A program made the translations under genes and the position numbers. A stretch of 64,000 bases of DNA from Blastopirellula marina. Its GTDB lineage: Bacteria > Planctomycetota > Planctomycetia > Pirellulales > Pirellulaceae. The DNA is taken from positions 248,001 through 312,000 of the forward strand of contig NZ_PUHY01000004.1 of NCBI RefSeq assembly GCF_002967765.1, in the 5' to 3' direction. Below, piece by piece: positions 52,744 through 61,818 of the stretch. A model generated the notes under the pieces. The model saw only the letters and a list, made by a program, of their open reading frames with translations. It was not told the origin of the DNA and did no database searches. Position 1 is the first letter of the stretch. Every line of letters begins with the position of its first letter.

Positions 52744-52898
52744 CAAAGAAAAAAAGCAGAACTCGCCAAGTGCTAATTGGTAAAAGAGTTATCGCGCTGG
52801 TAGCACGTATTGCTGGCAGATAGGAAAGATTTTCCGTTCACCAGGCAATCGGAAAATGCTGCCGGATGAAGTCGGCAAAGTTTGCGGTAGCAGCTGTT

Positions 52899-53837
52899 TT
52901 AACCACGACCGCCGGTATTGCGTGCGTAACTGATGATGCGCTGAGCGCCTTGAATAATCAGCTGCGAAGCAACTTGTCGACCAATCTCTTCCGCCTTCTC
53001 GGGAGGGCCACACGCGTAAGCGGAGATCTTTTGAACACCGTCGCCGCTAATGACAATTCCATCTAGGTGTAGCAAGTTGCGTTCGACTTCAATCCGTCCC
53101 CATGCGCCAACCGGCGCCAGGCATCCACCACGTAATTCGGCCAACAACTTTCGTTCTGCTTGCACGCAGTGATAGCTGTCCGGGTGATGCAGCACACTGA
53201 CGGCTTGCCGGGTACGTTGGTCTCGTTCGCGGACTTCGATTCCTAATGCCCCCTGCCCCACGGCTGGTAGCATGATTCGTTTGTCCATCACGTGCACGAT
53301 ACGTTCGGCCATTTCTAGGCGACGCAGGCCAGCTTCAGCCAGGACGATCGCTTCGTATTCTCCTTCGTCCATTTTTCGAAGACGCGTCTCAACATTTCCG
53401 CGAATGTCACGAATATCGAGATCGGGACGAACATGGAGTAGCTGTGCGCGTCGTCGTACGCTGCCGGTGCCGATCACGGCGCCATGTGGCAAGGTATCGG
53501 AATGAAAGCCGCCTCGTGAAACTAAGACGTCGCCACATGCTTCGCGAATTGGTACGGCAGCTAAGGCGAGTCCAGCCGTCGGTTCGGTCGGAAGATCTTT
53601 CAAGCTATGGACGGCAATATCGACACGATTATCGATCAATGCTGCTTGAATTTCCTTCGTAAAAAGACCCTGTCCGCCAATCTCGCCCAGCGGTCCGCTG
53701 GTGACATCGCCGGTGGTCGATACGTGCACGATCTCGACCGGTTGCCCGCTATTTTTAAGTTCCTGGGCGACCCATGTCGCTTGCCATAGGGCTAACGGAC
53801 TGCTTCGGGTACCGATGCGGAGAGGCTCACCGTTCAT
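52899..53837 (-). CDS. hemC: Porphobilinogen deaminase (hydroxymethylbilane synthase)
   Basis: 312 aa. Joins four porphobilinogen units to the linear tetrapyrrole. Key parts: RIGTRSSPLALWQATWVAQE, the catalytic aspartate D81 (HSLKDLPTEP), the arginine-rich cofactor-binding GTGSVRRRAQLLHVRPDLDI, and C239 (RGGCLAPVGAWG) that holds the dipyrromethane cofactor. Length and motifs are complete. Its stop lies 170 bases before the flagellar promoter on the same strand, and no other heme gene is adjacent; hemH is 39 kb away. Confidence 0.95.
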   Translation of the reverse strand: MNGEPLRIGTRSSPLALWQATWVAQELKNSGQPVEIVHVSTTGDVTSGPLGEIGGQGLFTKEIQAALIDNRVDIAVHSLKDLPTEPTAGLALAAVPIREACGDVLVSRGGFHSDTLPHGAVIGTGSVRRRAQLLHVRPDLDIRDIRGNVETRLRKMDEGEYEAIVLAEAGLRRLEMAERIVHVMDKRIMLPAVGQGALGIEVRERDQRTRQAVSVLHHPDSYHCVQAERKLLAELRGGCLAPVGAWGRIEVERNLLHLDGIVISGDGVQKISAYACGPPEKAEEIGRQVASQLIIQGAQRIISYARNTGGRG

Positions 53838-54107
53838 GCGTGCAATTTCATTCCATGGATCGAGGCAGGATGAGATGGAGGTTTTCCTTCTCCGTGGAGT
53901 TGCTGCTTGGCGAAGGAAAGCAAATTGCTGAAGAGCTCAGGTGTTGGCTTTCAGGAATTTGGAAGGGTAGCTTCTAAAAAGCTCAGCTAATGACCTGAAC
54001 ATGCTCATTAGCATACAAAATAAATTGTTATTCGGGGAGTTGGGGTAATCAACATTCGATTACATTCGCTCATTCAAGACGCACGCAGTGCAGCGATAGA
54101 GCAAGTT

Positions 54108-55067
54108 TTAGCCGTTTTTTGATTGCGCATCGGTGTCAGCCGATTCACTTTCGGTAGGCTTAAGCCGCGCTTGAATCTGCCCAGCAACGGGGGAACCTTG
54201 CGTTTGTTGATGTGGCGGAACGACAACGCCACAACTGACGATGAATTGGAATGCCTGATCAAGAGAAATATTTAATTCGATCGTTTCACTTTTTTTCGCA
54301 TTGATCGTGAAGCCTGTCGCGGGCATTGGGGAAGTCGGGATCAAGACGGTAACAACCGGTTCGCCTGCTTTGTCTTGAATATCGAGCATGCTTTCGCTGG
54401 TCACGAATCCTAGTGACCACATTCCTTTACGCGGATACTCTACGGCCACGACCCGCGTGAACTGAATTTCCTGCTCGTTAAGGAGGAAGTCCGTCACCTG
54501 TTTGACTGAACCGTAGACATTCCGAATGATCGGCAGTCGATGCATAATCTGGCGTTCCGAGGCATTCCACAGGATGCGTCCCAGACCTCCTGCCAAGAAT
54601 TTTCCGGCGAAGTAGAGCCCTAGAATGCAGACGGAGAGGACGAAAGGAATGGTCAGCTTTCGCTTAAGAAATACTTGCTGCACATACTGCTCGTAGACGC
54701 CATAGCCAGTTATTGGCATCGGTTGATCACGCAAATTGTCGTAGACGGCGTTATACACCTTCGCGGGAACCCACTGTCCGTTTCCCGTTTTGTGATAGAT
54801 CGTCGAATCGAAGGTTGCCGTAACGTCTTCCGGGGCCGTGTCAGGAAGATCGCGGTGGATATCTTGAATTGCCCAAACGATCGCCGTTCGCGCCGTCGCT
54901 TCGACAGGGACCAAAATATAATTTTGGATTGTTGCAAAAATCCAAATGAAGATAACGATCGTCAGTAGCGGCGGTGCAGCGATCGCCAGACCACGAAGCA
55001 CCGCACGGCGGAAACTGTGGAACCCATTGACCGGAGGTGGCCCCATGTTCGAAAGTTCTTTGGCCAT
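54108..55067 (-). CDS. DUF502-family membrane protein
   Basis: 319 aa. Two membrane segments: about 33-51 (APPLLTIVIFIWIFATIQ) and about 140-160 (IPFVLSVCILGLYFAGKFLA). The family segments include RIVNVYGSVKQVTDFL-like MHRLPIIRNVYGSVKQVTDF, YPRKGMWSLGFVTSE and VLIPTSPMPATGFTINA. The function is unknown; relatives occur widely in bacteria and plants. About 40 extra residues lie between the two helices, and the C-terminal 40 residues (about 280-319) are polar. Between comF upstream and hemC downstream, same strand. Confidence 0.85.
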   Translation of the reverse strand: MAKELSNMGPPPVNGFHSFRRAVLRGLAIAAPPLLTIVIFIWIFATIQNYILVPVEATARTAIVWAIQDIHRDLPDTAPEDVTATFDSTIYHKTGNGQWVPAKVYNAVYDNLRDQPMPITGYGVYEQYVQQVFLKRKLTIPFVLSVCILGLYFAGKFLAGGLGRILWNASERQIMHRLPIIRNVYGSVKQVTDFLLNEQEIQFTRVVAVEYPRKGMWSLGFVTSESMLDIQDKAGEPVVTVLIPTSPMPATGFTINAKKSETIELNISLDQAFQFIVSCGVVVPPHQQTQGSPVAGQIQARLKPTESESADTDAQSKNG

Positions 55068-55245
55068 AGAAGCGGATTTCTCTTCGTCACGTATTCAAAA
55101 AAACGGAGCGTACGTCGAGAGGAAGAAACCATCCATGGCAGCGCCCAGGCAATTGGGCAAAGCAAATGCGCCGTAGGTTTCACCTCTTCGGGAATTCGCT
55201 TCCGTGCTGTCCCTTCTTGCTTCGATTCTTTGTACGCGGCGAAAA

Positions 55246-55281
55246 CAGTCAAATCGGTTTCATTTTTTTGAATTTTGACTG
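55246..55281 (-). terminator. Probable terminator after comF
   Basis: CAGTCAAA (55246-55253) and TTTGACTG (55274-55281) form a perfect 8-bp stem with a 20-base loop, starting 11 bases past the comF stop and followed on the minus strand by TTTTC. The long loop and short T-run make it a moderate candidate. Confidence 0.45.
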
Positions 55282-55291
55282 AAAAGATCTC

Positions 55292-56056
55292 CTAAACGTC
55301 AGCGTAGGAACCAGTCGACCTTGCCACAACGGCAACATGGATAGCGGTTGCCCCTGCCTTTCGTAGTGAACGCCCTATTTCCGTTAGGGTCGAACCAGTC
55401 GTCATAACGTCGTCTACCAGCAGAATCGGCTGATCTCTAGGAATCTGCTCGCGGACGCGAAATGCACCATGGACATTTTTCTTGCGAGCAGTGAAAGAAA
55501 GTTCGCTTTGCTTCGCCAAGCGTCGGCGACAAGTAAGTGGTTGCCGATGCTTCCAGTCTCTTCTCGCAGCTAAAGATTGAGCCAGGATTGCCGCGGAGCT
55601 CATGCCACGACGTATCCGCCTTGTCCAATGCATGGGTACGTCAATAACAATCGGAGCGGTAGTCCAATGGTTAGTCAGACTATTTGAAAGAAGTTGCCCC
55701 AAGTCCCACGCGGTCGAAACGCCACGGTTTGTCTTGGCATTGAGTACCGCTTCACCCAGTGGGCCTTCGTAGTTGCCCACGGAAGTAATGCTCTCGAATG
55801 GAAGCTGCAGATGATGGCACCAAGGACAATCTTCACGAGGCAATGCGTTCTCGTGCCGTAGGACCGCCGAACAACGGACGCACTTTTTCCATTTCGCATG
55901 CTCGTCCTGGCAATCGCGGCACGCGACATCGGGATTACGGTAGTCGGAAACCTCGGCATGGCAAAGGCAGCACGTGCCTGGCAGAACTAAATCCACGGCG
56001 TCGCGACTTAGTCGACGAACGAACTGCATGGCTTTTCGTACGGAAGGGACGTGCAT
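55292..56056 (-). CDS. ComF family phosphoribosyltransferase-like protein
   Basis: 254 aa from the ATG at 56056; a TTG at 56068 would add four residues. An N-terminal zinc-ribbon region has cysteine pairs (CCLCHAEV, ACRDC, KKCVRC, CPWCHH). The C-terminal phosphoribosyltransferase domain ends with the PRPP loop ILLVDDVMTTGSTLTEIGRS. ComF proteins aid uptake and processing of single-stranded DNA in competence; in bacteria without competence the role is less clear. No com genes are adjacent. Confidence 0.85.
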   Translation of the reverse strand: MHVPSVRKAMQFVRRLSRDAVDLVLPGTCCLCHAEVSDYRNPDVACRDCQDEHAKWKKCVRCSAVLRHENALPREDCPWCHHLQLPFESITSVGNYEGPLGEAVLNAKTNRGVSTAWDLGQLLSNSLTNHWTTAPIVIDVPMHWTRRIRRGMSSAAILAQSLAARRDWKHRQPLTCRRRLAKQSELSFTARKKNVHGAFRVREQIPRDQPILLVDDVMTTGSTLTEIGRSLRKAGATAIHVAVVARSTGSYADV

Positions 56057-56233
56057 GAACGATAACAAGTGCTGCGGATTTACTTCTGTCGTGCACGTGT
56101 GTTATCCCCCTGGCGGTGGGCGAAGTCAAATGTTTCCCGCGATTTCATCTTTGGTGGATTGAGCAAAATCGGTATAAATCGCGTCCAATTCCTTTTGTTT
56201 TGATGCTAGCAAGCCGGACAGGCGACCCGTTTT

Positions 56234-57373
56234 ATGACCCTGATCGACCGCTACCTGCTGATTCAGTTCCTCAAGTCGTTTCTGATCTTCTTCATCAGCT
56301 TCACGGGACTGTTCATCGTCATCGACTCGTTCAATAACCTTGACGAGTTTCTGAAGTACGGCGATATGACCGGTAGCACGTTCGGCGTGTTGTGGGACTA
56401 TTATAGTCCGCGTGTGTTCACCTTCTTTGGAATGACGAGCGGCATCTTAACGCTGATTGCTGCTATGTTCACGGTGACCTGGATCCAACGCCACAACGAA
56501 ATGACGGCGCTCATGGCCGCAGGCATTTCCCAAGCTCGAATCGTTCGTCCTATTATCGTTGCTGTGTTGGTTATCGCGGTGTTGGGCGTTTTGAATCGGG
56601 AACTATTGATTCCACGCTATATCGATCGGTTAAGTCGTAACGCGCAAGATTGGATGGGAGAGTCCAAAAAGGCACTTCAACAGAAATACGACAATCAAAC
56701 CGACGTTCTGATCAACGGAGCGGCTACTTACGCCAACGAACAGCGGATTGAGTCGCCGAACTTTCGCCTACCAGAGAACTACGAAGGCGTTGGAAATCAG
56801 ATCCTTGGTGCCAACGCCTATTATCGACCACCGACGGAAGGACGTCCTGGTGGCTTCCTCGTCGATGGGCTCAGCAAACCGGAAAGCACCGAAGGTGTTC
56901 CCTCGATTGATATTGAAGGAACGCCACTTGTCTTGATGCCGAGTGACAATAAATGGCTTGAGCCAAATCAGTGCTTTCTTGTGACGGGATTATCGTTTGA
57001 GCAATTAACCGCCAGCAGTCAATGGCGCGACTATGCTTCGACGTACGATTTGATTTCAACGCTCAGCAATCGAAGTCTGGATGTCGGAGCGGATGTTCGT
57101 GTCGAGATTCATAGTCGGATCGTCCAGCCATTTCTCGATATTACGTTACTCTTCCTCGGCCTACCCATCGTACTGCGAAAAGAGAATCGAAATATCTTCG
57201 TCGCGATCGGTTATTGCTTGCTGGTCGTCATCGGCTTTTATGCAGTGACACTTGTTTGTAAGGCGATGGGAAGCAGTTACTACGGAATTCGCTCCCCTGC
57301 CCTGGCGGCGTTCATCCCGCTAGTTATCTTTGTGCCGATCGCCACGGCAATGTCGACTCCGCTGCGTAGTTAA
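56234..57373 (+). CDS. LptF/LptG-type permease (YjgP/YjgQ family)
   Basis: 379 aa. The family architecture is present: three N-terminal membrane helices (starting TLIDRYLLIQFLKSFLIFFI, with a second helix at about 60-85), a large periplasmic beta-jellyroll part (about 125-290) and three C-terminal helices. Typical signatures are LIDRYLL, MTALMAAGIS and LGLPIVLRKENRNIFVAIGY. In the LptB2FG complex it extracts lipopolysaccharide from the inner membrane. Only one permease is encoded here; the partner must be elsewhere. Its 3' end overlaps the convergent TauE/SafE gene by 50 bases. Confidence 0.85.
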   Translation: MTLIDRYLLIQFLKSFLIFFISFTGLFIVIDSFNNLDEFLKYGDMTGSTFGVLWDYYSPRVFTFFGMTSGILTLIAAMFTVTWIQRHNEMTALMAAGISQARIVRPIIVAVLVIAVLGVLNRELLIPRYIDRLSRNAQDWMGESKKALQQKYDNQTDVLINGAATYANEQRIESPNFRLPENYEGVGNQILGANAYYRPPTEGRPGGFLVDGLSKPESTEGVPSIDIEGTPLVLMPSDNKWLEPNQCFLVTGLSFEQLTASSQWRDYASTYDLISTLSNRSLDVGADVRVEIHSRIVQPFLDITLLFLGLPIVLRKENRNIFVAIGYCLLVVIGFYAVTLVCKAMGSSYYGIRSPALAAFIPLVIFVPIATAMSTPLRS

Positions 57374-58208
57374 CGACGCCTGGCCTACGTTGATCGGCCC
57401 TTGTTGAGCTGACGTTTTCAACGCTCGGTAACATGTCGCTGGTGGTTTCTTCTTCGATGGTCGGTTCGTTCGCAGATGTACGAAAGATCATCCCGAGCGA
57501 TAGCAGCAACAAGGCTACCATCGTTAGCCCACGGAATAAGCGGGCATCGATGTTGTGCGATACCTTTAGCCCTACAAAGATTCCCAACAGGGCGAATGGA
57601 ATCGCGAGGAGCGAATAACTCAGCACGGCCAAGTGAATCCAGCCTGCTGCGGCTAAGCCACAAGCTCGAAGCGTGGCTGAAAGAAAGGTGAACGCAAGTA
57701 AAAACACCTTGATCTGCCTTGGTGACCACGCTTGTCGTGAAGCATACGCCGCTACGGGTGGCCCCCCCATGCCCACGGCACCCGTCAGTAAGCCACTTGC
57801 GATGCCTGCGACTACGGTCCACACCCAAGAGGTCTTTCCATCTTGGTGAACTTCCCCGGCCGAACGCATCGACCAGAGCCCCTCAGCGGAAAGTAGAAAG
57901 ATTAGAACTCCTGTCCCTCGGATCAACCACGTTTCATCGACCACGCTGAATACATAGAGTCCAAAGGGAAGCCCTAGTAGAGCACCCGCAAGGCAGGTCA
58001 GTAGCAAGCTAGTTTTGAGTTCGCCCCAATACGCCCAGACTGCCGATACCAGTGGCGCGAGCACGCTGAGTGCGACAATCACGTTCGCTTCGCGAAAGTC
58101 GAGGAAGTAAGAGAAGATCGAAAGACTAACGATCGCGTATCCAAAGCCGATCGTCCCCTGGACTGTGGCAGCAACGAATATGACCAAGGGAATCAGCAGC
58201 AGAATCAA
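57324..58208 (-). CDS. TauE/SafE-family permease
   Basis: 294 aa from a TTG at 58208 (GGAAG about 8 bases upstream; no in-frame ATG before the conserved part). About eight membrane helices and the family motifs TIGFGYAIVSLSIFSYFLDF and SGLLTGAVGMGGPPVAAYAS are seen. Relatives export sulfite or sulfoacetate, or import organosulfur or other anions. The last 50 residues are polar and overlap the end of the permease gene on the other strand. It lies 24 bases downstream of the MFS gene. Confidence 0.82.
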   Translation of the reverse strand: MILLLIPLVIFVAATVQGTIGFGYAIVSLSIFSYFLDFREANVIVALSVLAPLVSAVWAYWGELKTSLLLTCLAGALLGLPFGLYVFSVVDETWLIRGTGVLIFLLSAEGLWSMRSAGEVHQDGKTSWVWTVVAGIASGLLTGAVGMGGPPVAAYASRQAWSPRQIKVFLLAFTFLSATLRACGLAAAGWIHLAVLSYSLLAIPFALLGIFVGLKVSHNIDARLFRGLTMVALLLLSLGMIFRTSANEPTIEEETTSDMLPSVENVSSTRADQRRPGVVNYAAESTLPWRSAQR

Positions 58209-58232
58209 AGGGTAGTCTTCCAGTAAAGGTGG

Positions 58233-59531
58233 TTATTCAGGCAGTTCCTGTCCCTTAGTTTCTGGCAAAAACAACATGATCACCACCCCCAACAAGAAGA
58301 GAAGGGCCAGCAAACAAACTGCCAGTTGCAGACCCAAATCTGATTTCAACCAGCCTGCAGTCAACAATACGGGGACCGCGACGACACGCCCGCCGTTAAA
58401 ACAGAAGCTAGTGCCCGTTGCCCGCAAATGTGTTGGAAAGAGTTCTGGAAAATAGATCGCATAACCCGCATGGATTCCGAGAGTTAGGAAGCCAAACAGC
58501 GGCAAGAGAGCCAATAATTGCCAATAGGTTTGCGGCAGGTAGCAAGTGATCGGCACAATTGCTAAGGCAGCAAGTTGAAAGGTAATGAATGTTCGCTTTC
58601 GACCAAATCGAGCGGCCAGCGGACCAAAAGCGAACAATCCCAATCCACCTCCGGTCGCTTGTACTATACCGTAAGCAAACTTGGCATTCTGAGTCGCTTC
58701 GTCGGCGGAAACGTGATTGCGAAGCAAAAGCTCACGCATGAGATCTTGCCCAGAAACGCTGACAGCCCAAAAGGTACCTAAGCCGACCGCCGCGAGTGTC
58801 ATACCCATGATCGCTCGAAATCGCCAGGGATCGGTTAGCAGTAGCTGACGAAAACTGCCGAGTTGTCCCGATTGATTCGTTGCCGTCGCGGCATCTTTCT
58901 TTTCTTGCCACCGCTCCGGTTCTCTCACCGAAGAACGTACCCACACAATGAGCAGCGCTGGCAAAATTCCAACCAGGTAGGCGTATTGCCAGTTCGCTCC
59001 CACGGCCATCCCTGCAATCGCTGCTAACCATAATCCTAGGACACTCGTTGCATGAAAGATGCCCGAGGCTTGAGCCCGAGCTTTCGGTGGGAAGACTTCA
59101 GAAACCAACGCGGCAGCAACGGCCCATTCTCCCCCCACGCCCACGGCCACCAGAAATCGGAGCGAAGCGATGTGCCAGAGTTCGGTGGCAAAAAATGTGA
59201 GTCCAGAGAAAATAGAATACATCAAGATCGTAGCGATCATGATTGGGCGACGCCCAAAACGATCGGCGAGCGAGCCTGCCAGCAAGCCTCCGACGGTTCC
59301 TCCAGCCAGAAAGATCGCCAGGAACATATCACCATACCACTGAACGTTATCCTTGACGTCCAACTCCCCTGTGGGAAGGATATCGGTTAGCATCTGGTGA
59401 CGCGTGATGTTGAAGATCTGGCCTTCGTAGACATCAAACACCCAGCCGGCCGAAGCAATTGCCAAGACCAGCCACTGGTAACGCGTAACTTCGTAGTACC
59501 ATGGCCGTGACGTCGGTGAGGGAGAATCCAT
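58233..59531 (-). CDS. MFS transporter
   Basis: 432 aa, about 12 membrane helices. The conserved loops are present (GSLADRFGRRPIMIATILMY between helices 2 and 3; AARFGRKRTFITF between 8 and 9; PETKGQELPE after the last helix). Family style (SEVFPPKARAQASGIFHATS and YFPELFPTHLRATGTSFCFN) resembles sugar/organic-acid carriers. It lies in a minus-strand run with a Gfo/Idh oxidoreductase and a dioxygenase, so it may import the compound they act on. Substrate is not known. Confidence 0.85.
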   Translation of the reverse strand: MDSPSPTSRPWYYEVTRYQWLVLAIASAGWVFDVYEGQIFNITRHQMLTDILPTGELDVKDNVQWYGDMFLAIFLAGGTVGGLLAGSLADRFGRRPIMIATILMYSIFSGLTFFATELWHIASLRFLVAVGVGGEWAVAAALVSEVFPPKARAQASGIFHATSVLGLWLAAIAGMAVGANWQYAYLVGILPALLIVWVRSSVREPERWQEKKDAATATNQSGQLGSFRQLLLTDPWRFRAIMGMTLAAVGLGTFWAVSVSGQDLMRELLLRNHVSADEATQNAKFAYGIVQATGGGLGLFAFGPLAARFGRKRTFITFQLAALAIVPITCYLPQTYWQLLALLPLFGFLTLGIHAGYAIYFPELFPTHLRATGTSFCFNGGRVVAVPVLLTAGWLKSDLGLQLAVCLLALLFLLGVVIMLFLPETKGQELPE

Positions 59532-59621
59532 GTCTTCAATTCACTTGTTAGAGGAGAAGAGTGTGAGGATGGACTGGATGCAGCATGTGCGGGGATAGTG
59601 AGCGAAGAGACATGAATAAGG

Positions 59622-60665
59622 TCAAATAATGTCCGTCATCTTAATCGGTTGACCGGTATCGACTGATTTTTGGGCGGCCAGACACATACCGACTGACCAC
59701 ATGCCGTCTTCGGCTGTTGCAGAGAGTGGTTTCCCGTTTTGGATGGCATCAATCAGCATGGCGACTTGGTCTTCCAATTCAAAGATCTCGCCAGTGATCT
59801 TTTCGATAGGAATTTCTCGGACCGTTTCACCATTGGATGCTTTCAGGAAGAAGCTGGGATGACGTGTGCGATCCATGGCTCCACTCCAACTTGCCCACAA
59901 CGAACCTTCGGTGCCGGCGACCTTGGCCGTTTGATGATGCTCGAACATCGAAAGCGATTGCGACACAACGGCGTATTTGCCGCCATCGAAGTTTACGATC
60001 GCACTGAAATTGTCTTGCAGTTCTGGGTGACCTGCCTGGCGTGAGTTCGCCGTCGCGTAAAGCGAAGTCGGCTTGCCAGCAGAGCTTAGATACCAACGTG
60101 CCAAATCGAAGAAGTGAATCGGTTCTTCCAGGATCCAATTACCAACGCGATCAATATCGTAACGCCAGCCATCTGCTCCGAGTCGATAAGGCTTTCGAGA
60201 TAACTCCACCAATGCATATTGCGGTTCGCCAATCGCACCGGAATCTATCTCTTGCTTTACGCGCGACCAGAGAGATGAAAGTCGCAATTCGTGACCAACG
60301 GCCAGTTGCAGCTGCTTTTCCTGAGCGAGTTGGTTCAACGCCTGGCACTCAGAGATCGTGAGGCACATCGGCTTTTCTAGTAGCAAGTGCTTGCCTGACT
60401 CGAGTACTGATTTCGCAATGTCAAAGTGTAAATAGCTAGGGACGACGACGTGAACCACATCGATATCGGCCTGGTCTAAGAGTTGTCGATAATCTGAGTA
60501 GACTGCGGCGTCGGGATATAACTGACGTCCCTCGGCACATGTGTTTTCCGATTTGGCAGCAATCGCCGCGACTTCGGCACCGGCTGTATTGTGGATGGCT
60601 CCGGCGTGGCATTTACCCCAAGCACCAAATCCAATGACGCCAAAACGAAGAGGGGACGGTGTCAT
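59622..60665 (-). CDS. Gfo/Idh/MocA family oxidoreductase
   Basis: 347 aa, no export signal. The N-terminal Rossmann fold (FGVIGFGAWGKCHAGAIHNT) and the motif HLLLEKPMCLTISECQALN with the conserved lysine of EKP are present, and the C-terminal domain has the histidine-bearing EEPIHFFDLARWYL. It probably oxidises or epimerises a sugar or cyclitol with NAD(P) in the cytoplasm. Flanked by the dioxygenase (75 bases upstream) and the MFS gene (90 bases downstream). Confidence 0.88.
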   Translation of the reverse strand: MTPSPLRFGVIGFGAWGKCHAGAIHNTAGAEVAAIAAKSENTCAEGRQLYPDAAVYSDYRQLLDQADIDVVHVVVPSYLHFDIAKSVLESGKHLLLEKPMCLTISECQALNQLAQEKQLQLAVGHELRLSSLWSRVKQEIDSGAIGEPQYALVELSRKPYRLGADGWRYDIDRVGNWILEEPIHFFDLARWYLSSAGKPTSLYATANSRQAGHPELQDNFSAIVNFDGGKYAVVSQSLSMFEHHQTAKVAGTEGSLWASWSGAMDRTRHPSFFLKASNGETVREIPIEKITGEIFELEDQVAMLIDAIQNGKPLSATAEDGMWSVGMCLAAQKSVDTGQPIKMTDII

Positions 60666-60740
60666 GTGTTGCTCTATCTTTCGTGTCGATGATCTGGAAG
60701 ATCGTAGCTAAGAAGTCCGTCGTGGATGTCTGGTTAAGGG

Positions 60741-61748
60741 TCAAGCATGAGCGTGTTGACCCATCACCAATAGCGATGCCAAGATCTTTCGAGGTCCGCT
60801 GAAGGTTCGTCGACCGTGCATTACAAGGAAGTTGTCGACCAGGGCGATATCGCCGGCTTGCCAGGGAAGATCGAACGTCAACTGCTCGGCCATGTCCGCG
60901 ATTTCCATGACCGTTTCTCGATCAAGCGGCTGTCCGTCGCCGAATGTGATTGATTTCGAAGCGTCATTGCGGCTGTCCTTCCAACCACAGAACGCAGCAA
61001 TTAATTGATTGAAAAAGACCTTTCGCCCAGGCGATACCTCACGGACGGCTGGCAATACAGGCGTCGTCGCGCGAAGGCTGCCATCCTCTTGCCACTCCCA
61101 GGTGTAGCCGTAGTCGGTCATCCGCTGCTGCGCTTCTTCGCGTGTTTCCACACGAAAGGTGCTTTGCCAGCTCCGCCCCATACCGGATGAAGCATCGTTT
61201 GCCGCTGGCATGGTATTGCTGTATTTCAACCCTTTAGTTTCGCAGTCATGCGCGAATTGAGGGAACCTTTCTTCAATCTGTTGAAAAAGGATGTCGGAAC
61301 GGCAAAGTGGTGTGGCCCCACCTTCCTCGGCTGGTTGCCAACAACAGAAGAACAATTTGCTGGGGAAGATGGGAGTTTGAGCCATCTCGTGATGCAAAAA
61401 GATGGTCACGGACGAGGGAGCTTCATTGGCCGAGAAAACACGCGGCGTGAAGTTGGTCCGAACTGCATTGGAAAGAGAAACCTCGTAAGGAAAGTTCTCT
61501 AAGTCGAACGCAGCGATAAAACGATCGAAATCTTCTGGTTCGTGCAACGGGAAGCCACGGAATAAGATAGCACCATGCTTCTGACATTGTTGCTCAAGCT
61601 GGTCGCGATTCTCCTCAGCCCAACGCACCACATCATCGAGTGTGGCGGATGGCGACTCGCAGCCGAGAACTAAAGGGAAGACCTCCCCGTCATAGATTTG
61701 TTGTTCTGGCACACGTGTCGGCGAAACGGTTAACCGATGATCGGTCAT
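60741..61748 (-). CDS. TauD/TfdA-like 2-oxoglutarate-dependent dioxygenase
   Basis: 335 aa. The iron-binding HxE motif is H119-H-E121 (FLHHEMAQ), and the distal histidine with the 2-oxoglutarate-binding arginines is in DNFLVMHGRRTFSGPRKI. The core also has HGAILFRGFPL and PAEEGGATPLCRSD, which resembles the branch related to SyrP and clavaminate synthase-like proteins rather than taurine dioxygenase itself. Substrate unknown. It lies 70 bases downstream of the ROK regulator gene. Confidence 0.83.
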   Translation of the reverse strand: MTDHRLTVSPTRVPEQQIYDGEVFPLVLGCESPSATLDDVVRWAEENRDQLEQQCQKHGAILFRGFPLHEPEDFDRFIAAFDLENFPYEVSLSNAVRTNFTPRVFSANEAPSSVTIFLHHEMAQTPIFPSKLFFCCWQPAEEGGATPLCRSDILFQQIEERFPQFAHDCETKGLKYSNTMPAANDASSGMGRSWQSTFRVETREEAQQRMTDYGYTWEWQEDGSLRATTPVLPAVREVSPGRKVFFNQLIAAFCGWKDSRNDASKSITFGDGQPLDRETVMEIADMAEQLTFDLPWQAGDIALVDNFLVMHGRRTFSGPRKILASLLVMGQHAHA

Positions 61749-61818
61749 ATTCGAGTTCCTGGTTGGTTTCGATTTGGCTGTGCGAAAAATTGTTAGGTAG
61801 GCGGATCAGAGTGGTGAG

